Source of the DNA: Membranipora membranacea
Lineage: Eukaryota; Bryozoa; Gymnolaemata; Cheilostomatida; Membraniporidae
Direction of reading: 5' to 3'
DNA length: 64,000 nucleotides
Assembly: GCA_914767715.1 (NCBI GenBank)
Contig: OU612066.1
Location: 38,352,283-38,416,282, forward strand
The first letter of the stretch is position 1. Each line of letters starts with the position of its first letter. Of the stretch, positions 24,326 through 36,757 are shown piece after piece. The translations under genes were made by a program, and so were the position numbers. Below the pieces are notes generated by a model that did not search any database, was not told where the DNA came from, and saw only the letters and a list, made by a program, of their open reading frames with translations.

Positions 24326-27300
24326 ATGTCCTCATCACCAGTACAAGATAACCCTGCGCAGAGTGAGTCAGTGTTACCTCTGAGTAAGTCAGCGGTACCT
24401 CTGAGTCTGATAGAAGAAGCGAGAGAAGCTCTCAGGTCATCACCTGTTATACATAGTCCTATGCTGAAGCTCAATGTAGACATACCCGGTAAAAAGGTAA
24501 GGCTACAAAGTGTTCAATGCCATGAAAACTATCCATGACAGTCATCTGAGACCTTACACCACGTCACGTTAGAAATATGGTAGAGAGATCCAGAAGCCAC
24601 CATATGGGTGTTATACGGGAACTATGTGTCCGATGGTGGCTTTTTAGTGTATTCGCTAAATTAGATATGGCCGGAGTTCACCAAGCAAAAAGATCCTGAT
24701 ATATACTAATATCTCAAAAAACCAATAGTCTTTTTATCAAAACATCAGGTCAGTTTTTGTCTTGACAATGGCCTGATCCTTCCTGCAACAAATCTGGGTC
24801 AGATATTGAAGTTTAAAATTTATCAATTACGAGGAAAGCTGATAAAATCATCACCAGACCAGCTAACACGGAACTTCCCCTATAGTTTCCACAGATAATG
24901 ACTCATACTTGAGGCCTTGCCTTTTTGTTTACAGCAAATCAAAGGCATCCGATGTATCCGATTGTGTGACTATTGTGTTCGAAGTGACTGAAGCTGAATT
25001 GTTTGACTGGTTCTTACCACAACTATTTCAGTTACTGGAACAGGAAAAGCTGTAGTAGTAGTTTAAGTGCTCAAACGGTGCAAGATGCTGGTAGAGGCAT
25101 TTCATTATCAACCACTTTCTCCCCTCCAAGGGACTTTGGTAGAGGGGAGCGACCACTTTCTCCCCTCGGAGGGGAGAAAGTGGTTGATAATGAAATGCCT
25201 CTACCAGCATCTTGCACCGTTTGAGCACTTAAACTACTGTAGTAGCTATAATAATCTTGTTGATAGCTTAAATAAATCATTTTTTACAGATAAAAGTTTG
25301 ACCTGATTATACTCATGAATTCAACAATTTTTGGCCAGGTTGCTAATTTAGATTATGTGAATATTCTATCCTGTAGGGTATCACCAATGTATGATCTCAG
25401 TCTCAGATAGGTTTCTTCACACTGCTCATCGATCTGTATTTTAGATATACCTGAAATGTGAGAACCTACAGCCGTTCTGTTCATTTAAAGTACGTGGAGC
25501 CTGCTTTGCCATCTCTAAGCTGGGCAGAGAGAAGCTAGGAAATGGTGTTTGCGGAGCCAGCGCTGGTAACTTTGCTCAGGGTCTGGGATATATGGCTAGA
25601 CAGGTGAGACAACTCATAAGGTTTCCTCTCACACCATAGACTTAATAAAATAGGTTTATTATTAAGTCTATGTCTCACACACAATTCCTGGAATCCTTAT
25701 ACCATATATGGAAATAAAACATATCATATCATATCAATGAGGTCAATGATTACAAGTATTGATCAGATATCTTTTTGACACTGAACTATTAGAAGTCGTC
25801 TTATCTTACAATACATGGGGCACATCCTGATTAAAGAAAGAAGTTCAATAGTTTCTTCCGGGATAAACCAAGAAGTAGAAACCCAACTCCATTGTTGGTT
25901 GAGTCACTTTTATTTTTGCTTGTTTATCATCGACAAGGCCATGTTAAACAGTGGACCGATGAGGAAGTTGATTTCTCCGTTCTAAAATGATATGATGAGC
26001 TGTGGTTGTATAAGCCCTGCATTCTCCAGGCTATCTGAGACCGACTATGCAAGAATAGAGCAGATGCAGCGTACTTGTACTATAACATAATATATTCATC
26101 CAGCTCTGACTACACGATGCTCAAACTCTTCCTTTTTTACATGATATTATTACTGACGGCGACATTTTATCAAAACAGTGGCTGTTTCTTCCTTCTCAAA
26201 ATTTAAATGTGAAAATGCTCGGTTTACATCCACAATATTGTCTAGCAGACTTGCGACACAGTTTTTGATATGGCTTGTAAACCGTAGTTAGTCGGGAGAT
26301 ACAACCGTTTTTCTTGTGTGGTTTCTGCACACAAAAAATAAACAGTTACTATCAAGGAAAGTATATATTATCCATCAAACCAATGCTGTAAGTCTTGTGG
26401 ACAAAATGGTTAATGTAAGCATATCTCACGCGAACCCGTCACTTACATCTGCATACCAGCACAAGACTCACTGTTATCGCTAACTTGTACACATTTAGTA
26501 TTATCACTTTGATACATTAAAATTCGGCAACAGCATTATTTGTGAAACTAATATCTTCAAGTACATTCGCACTACACTGTACTGTATGCGTTGTGAACTT
26601 TCTTTTTCTCCTTTTACAGTTTGAGACATCATGTACTATGCTAGTACCTGAGTACATACCGCAAACAAAACTGTCGAGGGTGTTGGAGCTTGGCGTTAAT
26701 GTAGAGAAGGTACCGTTCTCAGACTGGTGGAATGCGATATTGACCAGAACATATGATGGTATCGGTGACGCAACTTTTATTCATCCAGTTGATGAGAATG
26801 TGATGGCAGGTGGGAGACTGTATATAAGATATCACATGATTAGTCACATGATTAGTCACATGATTAGTCACATGATTAGTCACATGATTAGTCACATGAT
26901 TAGTCACATGATTAGTCACAGTGTCAATCACTGCATATGTATATCACTTCATATGCCAGTCAATAACCAGCTTAGCTGACTAGGATGTGACGTTGTGCTT
27001 GTAGAACAAGTCTTTCTCTTGATCATCAGCGATATTAATATCATTTTTCAATGTCTCTGCAATCCAAAATGTTGCTGGTAAGATTGATGATTAATTTTTG
27101 AGCATGTCTGGAAATATTTTCAGTCGATGGGTTCATGTCTCATCATGCATCTTGATGACAATTCAAGATTATGAAATGAAGATATTTCTCTCCCTCACCA
27201 GGACATGGGACTATCGGGTTAGAGATAATGGATGATTTACCTCAGGTAGATACAGTAATATGCCCTTATGGATCTGGAGGTCTGATCGCAGGTGTAGCCT

Positions 27301-28392
27301 CAGCTATCAAATCTACAAACCCTAATGTGAGGATCTTAGCCTGTGAGCCTGAGACTGCGAGTCCTCTCAAGTATTCTAAGGAGCAAGGTGGGATTTTATG
27401 AATGGCAACCGCAAACATGCAAACTCTCCTCTGGGTTGTGTACTCTCTGAACTTCTTGTTCAATGAGAGGACAACTGCTATTTGTGATGAGTTGGCACCA
27501 GGGAGGCAGCAGGGAGCAGGGAGGGTAGTTCCATATTTTAGATTATTTAAATGATAAGTCTAGTTATATTCAGACTGACAATTGCATAAGCACAAGTTTT
27601 GTGAATGAGAATTCATAAAGTTTTGAATCCTCCACGGCCTAATACTTGCAATTGCAATGTAGTGTAAGCTAAATTGCTGCTTTGTTAATCCACTACCCAA
27701 GTAAATAGAAACAGTTCCAAAGAATTCCACACAGTTTCAATTCAAGGTACCATGAGTTGAAATTGAGTGTATCTCAAAGTTATCATAATTTCAGTGCTTC
27801 ATCATTTGTAGGTAGAGCCAGTATATTTCCAGATCATAAACCGAGTTTTGTGGATGGAATGGGAGGCAAACAAGTTCTAGAAGAGATGTGGCCTTATGTA
27901 CATCATCTTGTAGATGATTCTGTCCCTGTATCACTGAAGGTATGAGTTTGGACATATAACATAATCGGCTCTCCAAATTATTACTCAAGGTCCAAATGAC
28001 CTTGATAAGTTTCAATCAAGAAGTAAACTCGCAGATTCACTCATTAATGATCCACAGGAGAGAAGAATACATGTCGACTGATTTTCCTCAATATGAGTAC
28101 CTTGATTATTAAACCATACTTAAGTTTTACTAAGTATTAGTTGGTGTTGATGAATCTTCTGCCCATGGGAGTGGGACTAAGTCTTACGCCTTTGTTATTA
28201 TAGAGTATAGCAGACTCCATCTCTCTGCTGGTCGATCGCAGCAGTCTGGTAGTGGAGGGAGCTGGAGCTGCCACACTCGCTGCTGCACTCTCAGACAGAG
28301 TTCCAGATGGTAACATAGTCTGTGTGCTGTCAGGTGGTAACATTGATCAGAGTAAACTGGAAACAATCTTCCATGGGGAAGTGCCGCAGTAG
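24326..28392 (+). CDS. PLP-dependent L-serine/threonine dehydratase-like enzyme
   Basis: Six exons: 24326-24496, 25445-25603, 26620-26809, 27202-27387, 27812-27939, 28204-28392; 1023 nt, 340 residues. It belongs to fold-type II pyridoxal-phosphate enzymes (threonine dehydratase / serine racemase group), which deaminate hydroxy amino acids or interconvert serine isomers. Seen: IYLKCENLQ followed by SFKVRGA with the PLP lysine (about residue 72); ASAGNFAQG; HPVDENVMAGHGTIGLEI; the phosphate-binding glycine loop GSGGL (197-201); and VEGAGAATLAAAL near the C-terminus, then VLSGGNID. Family members usually read PTGSFK; here it is PFCSFK, and GNHAQ is GNFAQ. There is no C-terminal ACT domain, so it is unlike the biosynthetic enzyme and closer to catabolic or racemase forms. 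The exact substrate cannot be decided here. Poly(A) signal AATAAA at 28661. Confidence 0.92.
25059..25236. mobile_element. Foldback MITE, TAG...CTA ends, 9-bp target duplication
   Basis: A 178-bp palindrome with ends TAGTTTAAGTGCTCAAACGG and its complement, flanked by CTGTAGTAG at 25050-25058 and 25237-25245. It sits in the first intron of the dehydratase gene. The terminal sequence resembles the element at 37899-37992. A 9-bp duplication is usual for Mutator-like elements; the superfamily call is inference. Confidence 0.85.
25634..25671. repeat. Small hairpin
   Basis: CATAGACTTAATA and TATTAAGTCTATG are perfect 13-bp arms around a 12-nt loop, in dehydratase intron 2. The same CATAGACTTAATA string also lies just left of the foldback element at 60246, so it is a dispersed sequence. 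Confidence 0.6.
26832..26915. repeat. 12-bp tandem repeat, seven copies
   Basis: Seven exact copies of TCACATGATTAG start 22 nt after the exon 3 donor of the dehydratase gene. No change between copies points to recent slippage. The open frame of exon 3 runs on through it, which is a by-product of a period divisible by three. Confidence 0.95.
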
Positions 28393-28840
28393 TCAAAGCA
28401 AGGTTTAAGATGTTTGAATGATGTGAACTGATTTTGTGAAAATTTTATTCCTATAAAATAGGAGTTATCCCTACTTGAAAATTAAGAAAACCTCAACCAA
28501 TATGCATTTTCTTTAAAAAAAGTAAAAAACCAGGAAAATTTCAGTGTCTAACAACTCAGGAAAACATCAGCAGAGCTTATTAGTTTTTTTTATTATATAG
28601 GTTTATGACAATCAATTAATAGGTGCAATTATTACATTTTGTTTACATGTGAATTTGTCCAATAAACATTTTGGTGCTAGTATCCTAGTACTTTGTAAAT
28701 AAATGGCTGCCCACCAAGAGCTCAACATGTTCTGTTTATATACTCATTTGGCTTGATTCAACTCTAACAGTGGCAATAAAAAAGGTTTTTAACTGGTGAA
28801 AGCACCCTCTACATAAGGCACCTTCCATCTGACCATCAAA

Positions 28841-31800
28841 ATGTCTAAAAGTGCTGGTCACAGAGCTAACAACAGACAAAAAATGAAGGACTCTAATGGT
28901 TTGCACAGCAGTGCAGGCAACAGGGGAAAGTATATACCATTGACTATGAAAATAGTGGACACTGGAGAGGTGTTTCATCTCAAGAATATAACACCTATAA
29001 TGACAATAAAAGAGCTGAAGAGCTATCTGGAGTTTTGTACCGGTATACCTGTGTCTCTTCAGCGACTTCACTATCTGGATGAAGGTAAGGTCTTGTTATT
29101 CCCAGTTGTTGGTAATGGTATATGTAAATGTGTAAGGATTACCACATAGCTATAGCATACCATGACCAAGGAGTACTCCTGCCGTTACTATGTACAAGGG
29201 TAATAAGGTAGGAAAGAGCTAGTTGCCAGCAGATAGCTGAATTATCTGATGATGACGTAGCCTTATCTCAAAGGCCCATTTTTTGTTGTGGGCCTTTGAG
29301 ATAAGGCTAATGATGACGGCCTAATATGATCTGATAGTTGTGTTATGACACGTTACAGGAGACTTACAGGATAACACAGACATTAAATCTAATGACATTG
29401 TGGCGGGAGGACAACTACACATGTCAATCTGGCATACATGGACTAAACTTATAAATGCTGTTGTACAGAACAATATCAGTGAGGTAGGTTAAGCTGTCTG
29501 ATTGATGTATTTTAGGTTTTAATAGAATAGCAGAAAACCAAGGATGTGACCTGTTGCGTGATGAGATTTGAGAGTTTTACCGGAAGTTCCATAACAATAT
29601 AATCATTTCTATGTAAATATATTCTATCTTGACTGCATGTGTTAGAAGCTTATGTTTTCCAGGGTAAACGCAAGGGGCAACTCCTTGGTAGAGGCATTGG
29701 CAAAACATTTTTATAACCAACTACACTAGTTGTATTATTATTAATCTTGCTGGCATCATTCGATCCATATGTTACGATATTTTGTAGGTGCTGAAGATGG
29801 GAGTGACATCAGATTCGACTTACCGCACACCAAACTCTAACTACATGAACGCTAAGGGTGTACAGGCCTGGCTAGCTGAGAGGGCTTTTATAGCCTTATA
29901 TATCGCCTGTCATCGAGGGCATGTCAAACTCGTACAAACACTTGTAGACGCTGGTAAGAAGACAATTCTGTTTTAATTGCTCAAACTACATCAAATAAAT
30001 CTCAAGCCTTTTAGTTGGATAATTAGTATTTATGCATGAACAGACTGCTAATCCTTCAGTATTGTAGTCCGATGTTCTAATAATATGGTTAACAAGTTTG
30101 TATTCCTTTTGCTCTCAGGTGCTGACCTGAACACAAAGACAGCACTAGGTAGAACTCCTCTGCATGTGGCAGCTGCACAGGGAAGAGGATCTATAGTAGA
30201 TATACTACTGAACAGTGGTAAGAGCTCATCGGTCACCCATAGCAGGCATATCTGTGTTCAATGTGGAGTCAATGTTTTAACTGTTGAGGGTCGACCACTG
30301 GCCAGGTCAAACCAATACTGTACATGCCCCCCCCCCTCTTGCTTGCTGTGCTTCAGACTATGTTGCCTTTGTCACACAGGTGCTGATGTGAATGAGGTGG
30401 ATACTCATGGTGACAGTGCTCTGGCGATAGCTGAGAGGTTTGGTCACAAAGATGGCGCTCGACATTTGTTTTTGTTTAGATGGCAGGTGCGAGCAGCTCA
30501 GGCTGAGAAAGTACCACAAGTACCTCTGTATTATCATCAACAGTGTGACACAGCTAACCCCATGTGGCTCTCTGGGGAGCAGGTATGTAAACCAGCTAAC
30601 TCAGCCTAGTGCCCCTTCCCTGAGTCAGTGCATCGTTACATCATCATTGGGGAGTTATCAAACTTTGTAACAAGTAGACACAACTTAATATTCAATAAAC
30701 TCATATAATATACAATAGACAAAACACACATCAATGAATACACTAGAGAAGTAAAGTGTTAGTAAGGAGGAAAAATGCATTCGAAAATATTTACTCAATA
30801 GTTTCATTTACATAAATTCTAACATGAGCAAGTGAAATCAATGCTAGGTTACTCTATGTTGAGACCATACTAGCTAAACTGAACTCTAGCTATTTATTTT
30901 TCCTCTGGGGTAATAGTGTAATATTTGGGGATATTTATGATCAAGCGTTGGCACGCTGTTATTGCACCTGTGACTCATAGAATAACCAATTATAGATTGG
31001 ACAGCAAGAAATAAATAATATTTTTCTGTTTTTGTACCATTTCAAACAAAATCATCATGGAAGTATTTTGTGATCTCGCTTAAAACAAACTTTGACAGGA
31101 AGATAGGCAGCATGTTTTGTTTTGATTATTTACAGGGTCAGTTGTATTACGCAGCCAAGGAACCGTTTGTTGATGAATACTCAGGCACTGGATTGGGAGC
31201 GACTAAAGCTACATCTAAACCCAGTGAACTAACTCCAGGTGAGTCTGTCTTCTCATCACTTCGCCGGTTACTAGCTTCCTAGTTACTAGTTACCAGAGAC
31301 CAGTTTATTCTACTTCTTATTTACATACAGATTTGCTATCCCTTAGCGAGCTGCCATGGTTGGATCTTGTATTTCTGTGTCCAGGTTCTGGTTTTTTATT
31401 TTGATTGTGTCATCGGTAGATGAGCGAGTGAAACAAAGGATAAACTACGATGATTGGTTGAATGAGAAGAAGAGAAAAGAAGAAATCAAGCTAGCCGTCG
31501 TCAAAGCAGACAAAGCCGCCAAAAAACTGGAAGAAGAAAAAAAGTATGTTACATCCATTAACTTCCATCTCAAGGCTGAAGTCTAAATTATGTTGTTCCC
31601 TCCACAGACATAAAGATGCACTATTAGTCTATGGTCACACCACTCAGTGCTCTGTTGTGGTGAATAAAACCTGACCCGCGAATTTTAGTATTGTAAAAAT
31701 AGCTGATGTTTTATAGTGATTATTGATGCTGAGCTGATAGTCCTCTAAGATTTAGCCCACTATTCACAACAGATTTTAATGTGTACTTTGGAAGATTCTT

Positions 31801-33075
31801 GATAAAATTGCAGAATTTACTGCTCAACCCAAATCTAGATCTACCAAAAGTCATGGAACTATTCTTATCTACTCCACTCTACACATCCCCCCTCGCCCCA
31901 TCACTGCTTCTGCTCAGGCCATCTAGGTTTAGTTTCCCTGTCATTCTGCTATGCAGCCTCCTCAGGATTAAAAGTTCTGTTCTGTAACTACAGGTATCTA
32001 GTACGCGCTCAGCACTTCATCATCATACAGACCTTATTTGGTGCCGATTATCTCTTCCCCTAGTCTTTACTCTGAAGCTAATATACGACCGGCAGTTCTA
32101 TATTTTCTGCTCTATGTTCTAACTTCACACCTCACCATATCGATCTCTTCTGCTGCTTGTTCTTATATTATATTATATCATATTATATTATAATATATTA
32201 TATCTTAGCTACGCTTATCTCCCTTCCTCTTCATCGCAGGAGTTTAGTTCGACATAAATATTTAAAAAATATCTACTCCAGTCAGTATCGTGTGTGAGTC
32301 ACATTCATACTATAGTTTATAATTTAGTTTTATTTTGTTCATGACTGTGCTGCTATAACCATTGGCTGACTAACCTTACATCTGTGGAGTATACAAGATG
32401 TTCAGTCAGGGCTACACTTGTGCATTTCAGGAAGGAACAAAATTTGATAGATAAAGAATCTTACGATACTTGGGTCAAGAAGCAACAGGAACAAAAAGAG
32501 AGACAAGCTGAAATAAAAAAGAAGAGAGCGATCGGCGCTCCGCATCTGGCTAGTAAAGGTGGTGTAACGGGCAGTAATCGTAATCTGGCTGGAGCAGCTC
32601 GAGACGCTAACGGCAAAGGTAAACAGTAAAAATTTTGATTATTTTGCTACAAACGAGACTGGATCAGCTCCAGTGCTCAACTTCAGACCTACCTGTATTA
32701 ATGCTGGGAAATTAGTCTGTTGTTAGGAACTCATTCATTTTTTCTAAACAGCTAAAGCTCTGAGCCATGATTGAAATTTAAGTCTGTCTTCTCGCACAGT
32801 ATGTATCTGTATATAATACCAGACTGACAATAATGTTATATTTTATATTACCAGTTCTGAGTTCTGTGAGATCGAGTGAGAACTTTGAGGGAGGCGATGA
32901 GGAGGACGCACATCTAACAGATCTAATAAATCACGTCAAGGCCACAAATCTACTACACCCTTCTTATGATGATCTAGTGTTTCAGAACGACCTTGAGACT
33001 TTTGAGAAAGTTAGAAATATACAGCATAAAAGGGCGACGGATAAAAGAAACCAATCTGTAGTGCCCATGCTCTAG
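28841..33075 (+). CDS. ANKUB1: Ankyrin-repeat and ubiquitin-like domain protein (ANKUB1-like)
   Basis: Nine exons: 28841-29084, 29359-29483, 29788-29953, 30119-30217, 30380-30582, 31136-31238, 31420-31543, 32431-32618, 32855-33075; 1473 nt, 490 residues. Residues about 30-110 form a ubiquitin-like fold (IPLTMKIVDTGEVFHLKN, then IKELKSYLEFCTGIP, then LQRLHYLDEG). Three ankyrin repeats follow (ALYIACHRGHVKLVQTLVDAG; the 33-residue repeat on exon 4 with TPLHVAAAQGRGSIVDILL; SALAIAERFGHKDGARHL). The exon 4 borders coincide with one repeat. The rest is Lys/Glu-rich with two similar motifs, YDDWLNEKKRKEE and YDTWVKKQQEQKE. The domain order is that of vertebrate ANKUB1, a poorly studied protein, so cellular role is unknown. 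Its last exon is 246 bp from the convergent Ig receptor gene. Confidence 0.85.
29258..29309. mobile_element. Minimal foldback element, 52 bp, 9-bp target duplication
   Basis: Perfect 21-bp arms (29258-29278 and 29289-29309, ends TAGCCTTATCTC) with a 10-nt loop, flanked by ATGATGACG at 29249-29257 and 29310-29318. Same TAG...CTA ends and duplication length as the elements at 25059, 37899 and 39950, but different internal sequence. It lies in intron 1 of the ANKUB1-like gene. Confidence 0.82.
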
Positions 33076-33321
33076 GTCTAATTATACTCATTAGTTCACC
33101 ATGATAATTGCATCAATACCATACACAGTTTCTTGCACGTCAGCAAAAATCTTTTGTTGTATGTATGACTTACAAGTGAAAATTATTGTGTTGTATATAT
33201 TTTATTGTTTTATGTCATATATTATGAAATTATTGAGATGTTCATCAAAGCTCAAAGTATTGTTAAAAGTTTATGGATCTGAGTACTGGATTATACTGCC
33301 TCGAGGAGTATGACTGATACA

Positions 33322-36300
33322 TCAGGCCTTACTATCCGACTCAGTCTTAGTCTCACTCTCCCCGGGTATAAGCTCATTCTGTTCATCTCTAACATTCTTT
33401 GCTAGTCTGTAATACTCCTCCACTCCCTGCTCACGAGCTCCGATATTCAGTCCGCTTGTCTTCCTAATGAAGATCTGTATGATACCGACAAGTATAGGCA
33501 GAACTAACACTGCTGTCATTAGTACTATCATTGCTAGTCTCCATCTCCTACTAAAAGCTACAACAAGAAGTGAATAACAGAAAACTGATTTCTGGAGATA
33601 AGATTCTGTGGTTCAAACAAAAACCAAGCTGCCTAGGGAGTCAACAAGATCAAAGAACCAGGATAGATCTTTATCCACAACCAAGAGTTTGATGTCACCT
33701 CGAACTCCTTGGCGGCGTGGACTGCGCCATCGATGAACTGTTTGTTTTATTGCCTTTCATATTTATGAAAGAGAGGATAAACTCGCAAGCTGATAGTATT
33801 ATCATGTACAGTCCAGGGAGTTGCCCTCCCTGCTGTACCAAACCTCGTATCATAGAGCATGAATTTGTCGACACTGCACAACTCTCCAAAACTTGTATTT
33901 CATATTGACCAGTAACCAGTAAACCTACCGGTTGTAGGCAGATCATAGACCCATCTCTTATAGACTAGTGTAGTTAGGTATTCATAGTGAATCGGTATCT
34001 TCTTCTCATCATGTCCATGTTCCATATCTGTCTCAAACTCGTACAAAAATTTGTGTTGCTCCATTGGCTCCGTACCATCCACGCTCTGTAAGTAATTTGA
34101 ACTGATGAATAATATAACATTATCGGAAGATAGCGTAGCCAGAGAGAATGGTGTAGCGGGTTGCTTGTCACTTTGCCCACTGGTTCATAGTCTTTTTTCA
34201 GTAACAAATTGACCAATGGGTATAAAAATGTACACCTAGCTTGTGTCGGCCAGCCTACATTGATTCAATTATAACAAGTTCACAAAAATAGGAGATAGAA
34301 GATAGTTACCGAGTAAAGAAGTACCAAATCGTCTTCATCTTGATCGTCAAAGTTCTGATGTTCATCATTGTTGCGATCTCCATGTTCCATTGCTCTTCTT
34401 TGTCTCGCATAGCTGCGACGCCTCCTGTGTGCGTGACTGTTCACGCTGTCATCATCAGCCTCCAGCATATCGTGCATGGATTTATCAATCAGTGAGTCAG
34501 CGGACACTGGAGACACCACCTGCATTGTACAACCCAGCGTAAGTAAATACTACTTCAAACCAATCTCCTTTATTTGCTCAGACTTTGTGGAACAACACAT
34601 GCGAGTACATTAAAATCGGTGCTTGCAGACGTCATTTATTATTTTCATCAATTTTTCATTTACATTATATAATGCACATATATCCATTGGCATACCACAA
34701 GAGAAGCAGGCGTGACGAGTCTCTAAGAATATATGAGGTATGTATCGATATGGCGCTAACCTGACAATAGATTACCATCGGGTTACTGAAAACACTGCCT
34801 CCTCTGAACTTGAACACTGATACTACTGTGAAATGGTCTGTCAGATTGTCGTATGTGATACTGTATGGATCAAGCTCTTCTACATGCGGTACATTCACAC
34901 CATTCTACAGAAATCACAACCTGACTTGTCAGAAATCAGACTGAGTTTTCAGATATGGTAATAAAAATGATGATTTAGCTACACATTTTCGATTTGTTTC
35001 ATACAGTATTAATTTAAATAGGAGTTGCATTCCAACCATAAACTTTCTCCAAATTTTGGTGGTAGATCTGGTCAAATTTTGTGTCAGATTCGCCCGACAA
35101 AGAAAAGATAAGAGTCATAATTTAAACTTACGAGCACCAGGATCCATTGTACTTTGGCTACAGGTCTCGATTTCACCTCACATGTTAGTGTGACAATTTC
35201 GTGAAAATCAACAAACAGCTCATTTGGCTCTGATATTAGGCGCACGCTATCTGTAGTAGCCGGATCTGTCAAGGAAAGAAAACTTTATAAAAATAAAATT
35301 CAATTCAGTGAAAAGAGTCAACAAAGCAGCCAGTAGTGAGAAGGGCTGGGATGGAGTTATTTAGACTTATAAGTTTTAGCCAAGTGCATATTTATGCCAA
35401 CAAACTCTAAACCGAGAATAATCATAACTCTGACTTACAGGTAAATATGAGTTCCACCCTCTGAGAATCGCAGTCCTCGCAGTGATATTTACAAAAATAT
35501 CTCCCTTCGTCAGAGTTCTCCATCTCGAGTATTGTGAGGATGTAGTTGTTCTCGTGTCTGAAGGCGTAGACTTTTCTGTTTTTATTTTGTAACATATCCT
35601 CGCCCTCACTCATGTCGCTGTTAACACTAGCCGCTGTCGATAGTGTATCTGATGTCGTTGTGTGATTGTAGTTAGAGATAGAATATAAGTCGTGTGTGAA
35701 TGTTTGAGAATAACTCTGCGGGTATTTCCTTTCAGTGGTGCTGTTCACGATGCTCAACTTGTGGGAGTTTTTATTGTCAGGGTGAAATGAACAGGCAGTA
35801 CTGAAGTTTGTTTTTATGTTATGTTCCTTGTCTTTATTAGGAAGTACGATATCACCTGGATTTATTTCTTTGTGTGCGGCAATGAATTCTGATCCTTCAA
35901 CGATAACCTGTGAAAGTGAAGAAAGAAATATTCAGTCTTATCCTCACAGAACTGCAGACATTCTTATAATATTAATTGCTCTGTCGACTTTTTTCTAACA
36001 TAGATTGGATTGGGGCTTTCTTAGAAGAAAACAACAAGGATTAGGCTTTACTACAGTGTTGAGTTTGGCCAGGACTGTTCCTCATGGTGAAACTCAACAT
36101 AACTTTACCCAACCGAGTCTAGAGGCCAAAGTTTACAGAAAAACTATTGATATCTAACAGACATAATAATAGACTTACATGTCTTCATACCTCAATTTCT
36201 CCGCGTTTATTTTCTCTGTACCATCCGTGACATTTATTGTGATCGAAGGGCTCTATATGACAGTACAGTGATATCGGCGATCCAGCTAAAACACTCACTT

Positions 36301-36757
36301 TATCGGCGGTAGACAGAATACTCACTGATCCTAGAATAACACAAGGTAAGGAAACAGTTACCAGTATTGGCAGACCGCTGCTCTACATAAGTTTTACATT
36401 ATGGGAATGGATTATTGGATTATAAGACCATTTTTTGCGCATGTGCGAATGATAAAGCAATTCAGGGTAGTCGTCTTTGCACCAGAGCATTTGGATTAAT
36501 CCTTAACTAAAAATGTGACCCCATCTGCAAAGGACAGATAGGAATTCTCATCAAATACTTTCAAATTGGCCTGCTAAGTTGCAACTGTCACTACGGTGCA
36601 GGGGTACTTGTATCTCAGAGTTGCTCCGTAAGGAGTAATAGAGTTAGACTATAACACATGTAAGTATTTACTTACCCTCTATACGTAGAAAGTAGTGACA
36701 CAGCATCACTAAAATAATTACATGACACTGCACTATATTGTCCACACCTCTCAGCAT
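33322..36757 (-). CDS. Single-pass Ig-domain receptor with furin-like sites
   Basis: Ten exons, minus strand: 36757-36676, 36330-36191, 35907-35439, 35265-35132, 34904-34761, 34519-34310, 34085-33925, 33891-33783, 33737-33659, 33557-33322; 587 residues. Exon 1 is a short hydrophobic leader, a likely signal peptide or signal anchor. Exons 2-3 form one Ig domain (LYCHI, GWYRENK, then LEMENSDEGRYFCKYHC); exons 4-5 a second (VTLTCEVKSRP, VQWIL, IYCQ). Exon 6 is acidic and has RRRRSYARQRR, two furin-type sites. A conserved-looking juxtamembrane domain and one membrane span (MIVLMTAVLVLPILVGII) follow, then a 45-residue charged tail with EEYYRLA. The exon 7/8 and 8/9 introns are only 33 and 45 nt, and each contains an in-frame stop when unspliced. 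The exon 9 donor (GTTCTT) is weak and that border is uncertain. Ligand and pathway are unknown; a cell-surface recognition role is inferred. Confidence 0.82.

Noticed and set aside
25003-25306. Overlapping open frames on both strands in the dehydratase intron
   Set aside because: They are the two arms of the 25059-25236 foldback element read in each direction.
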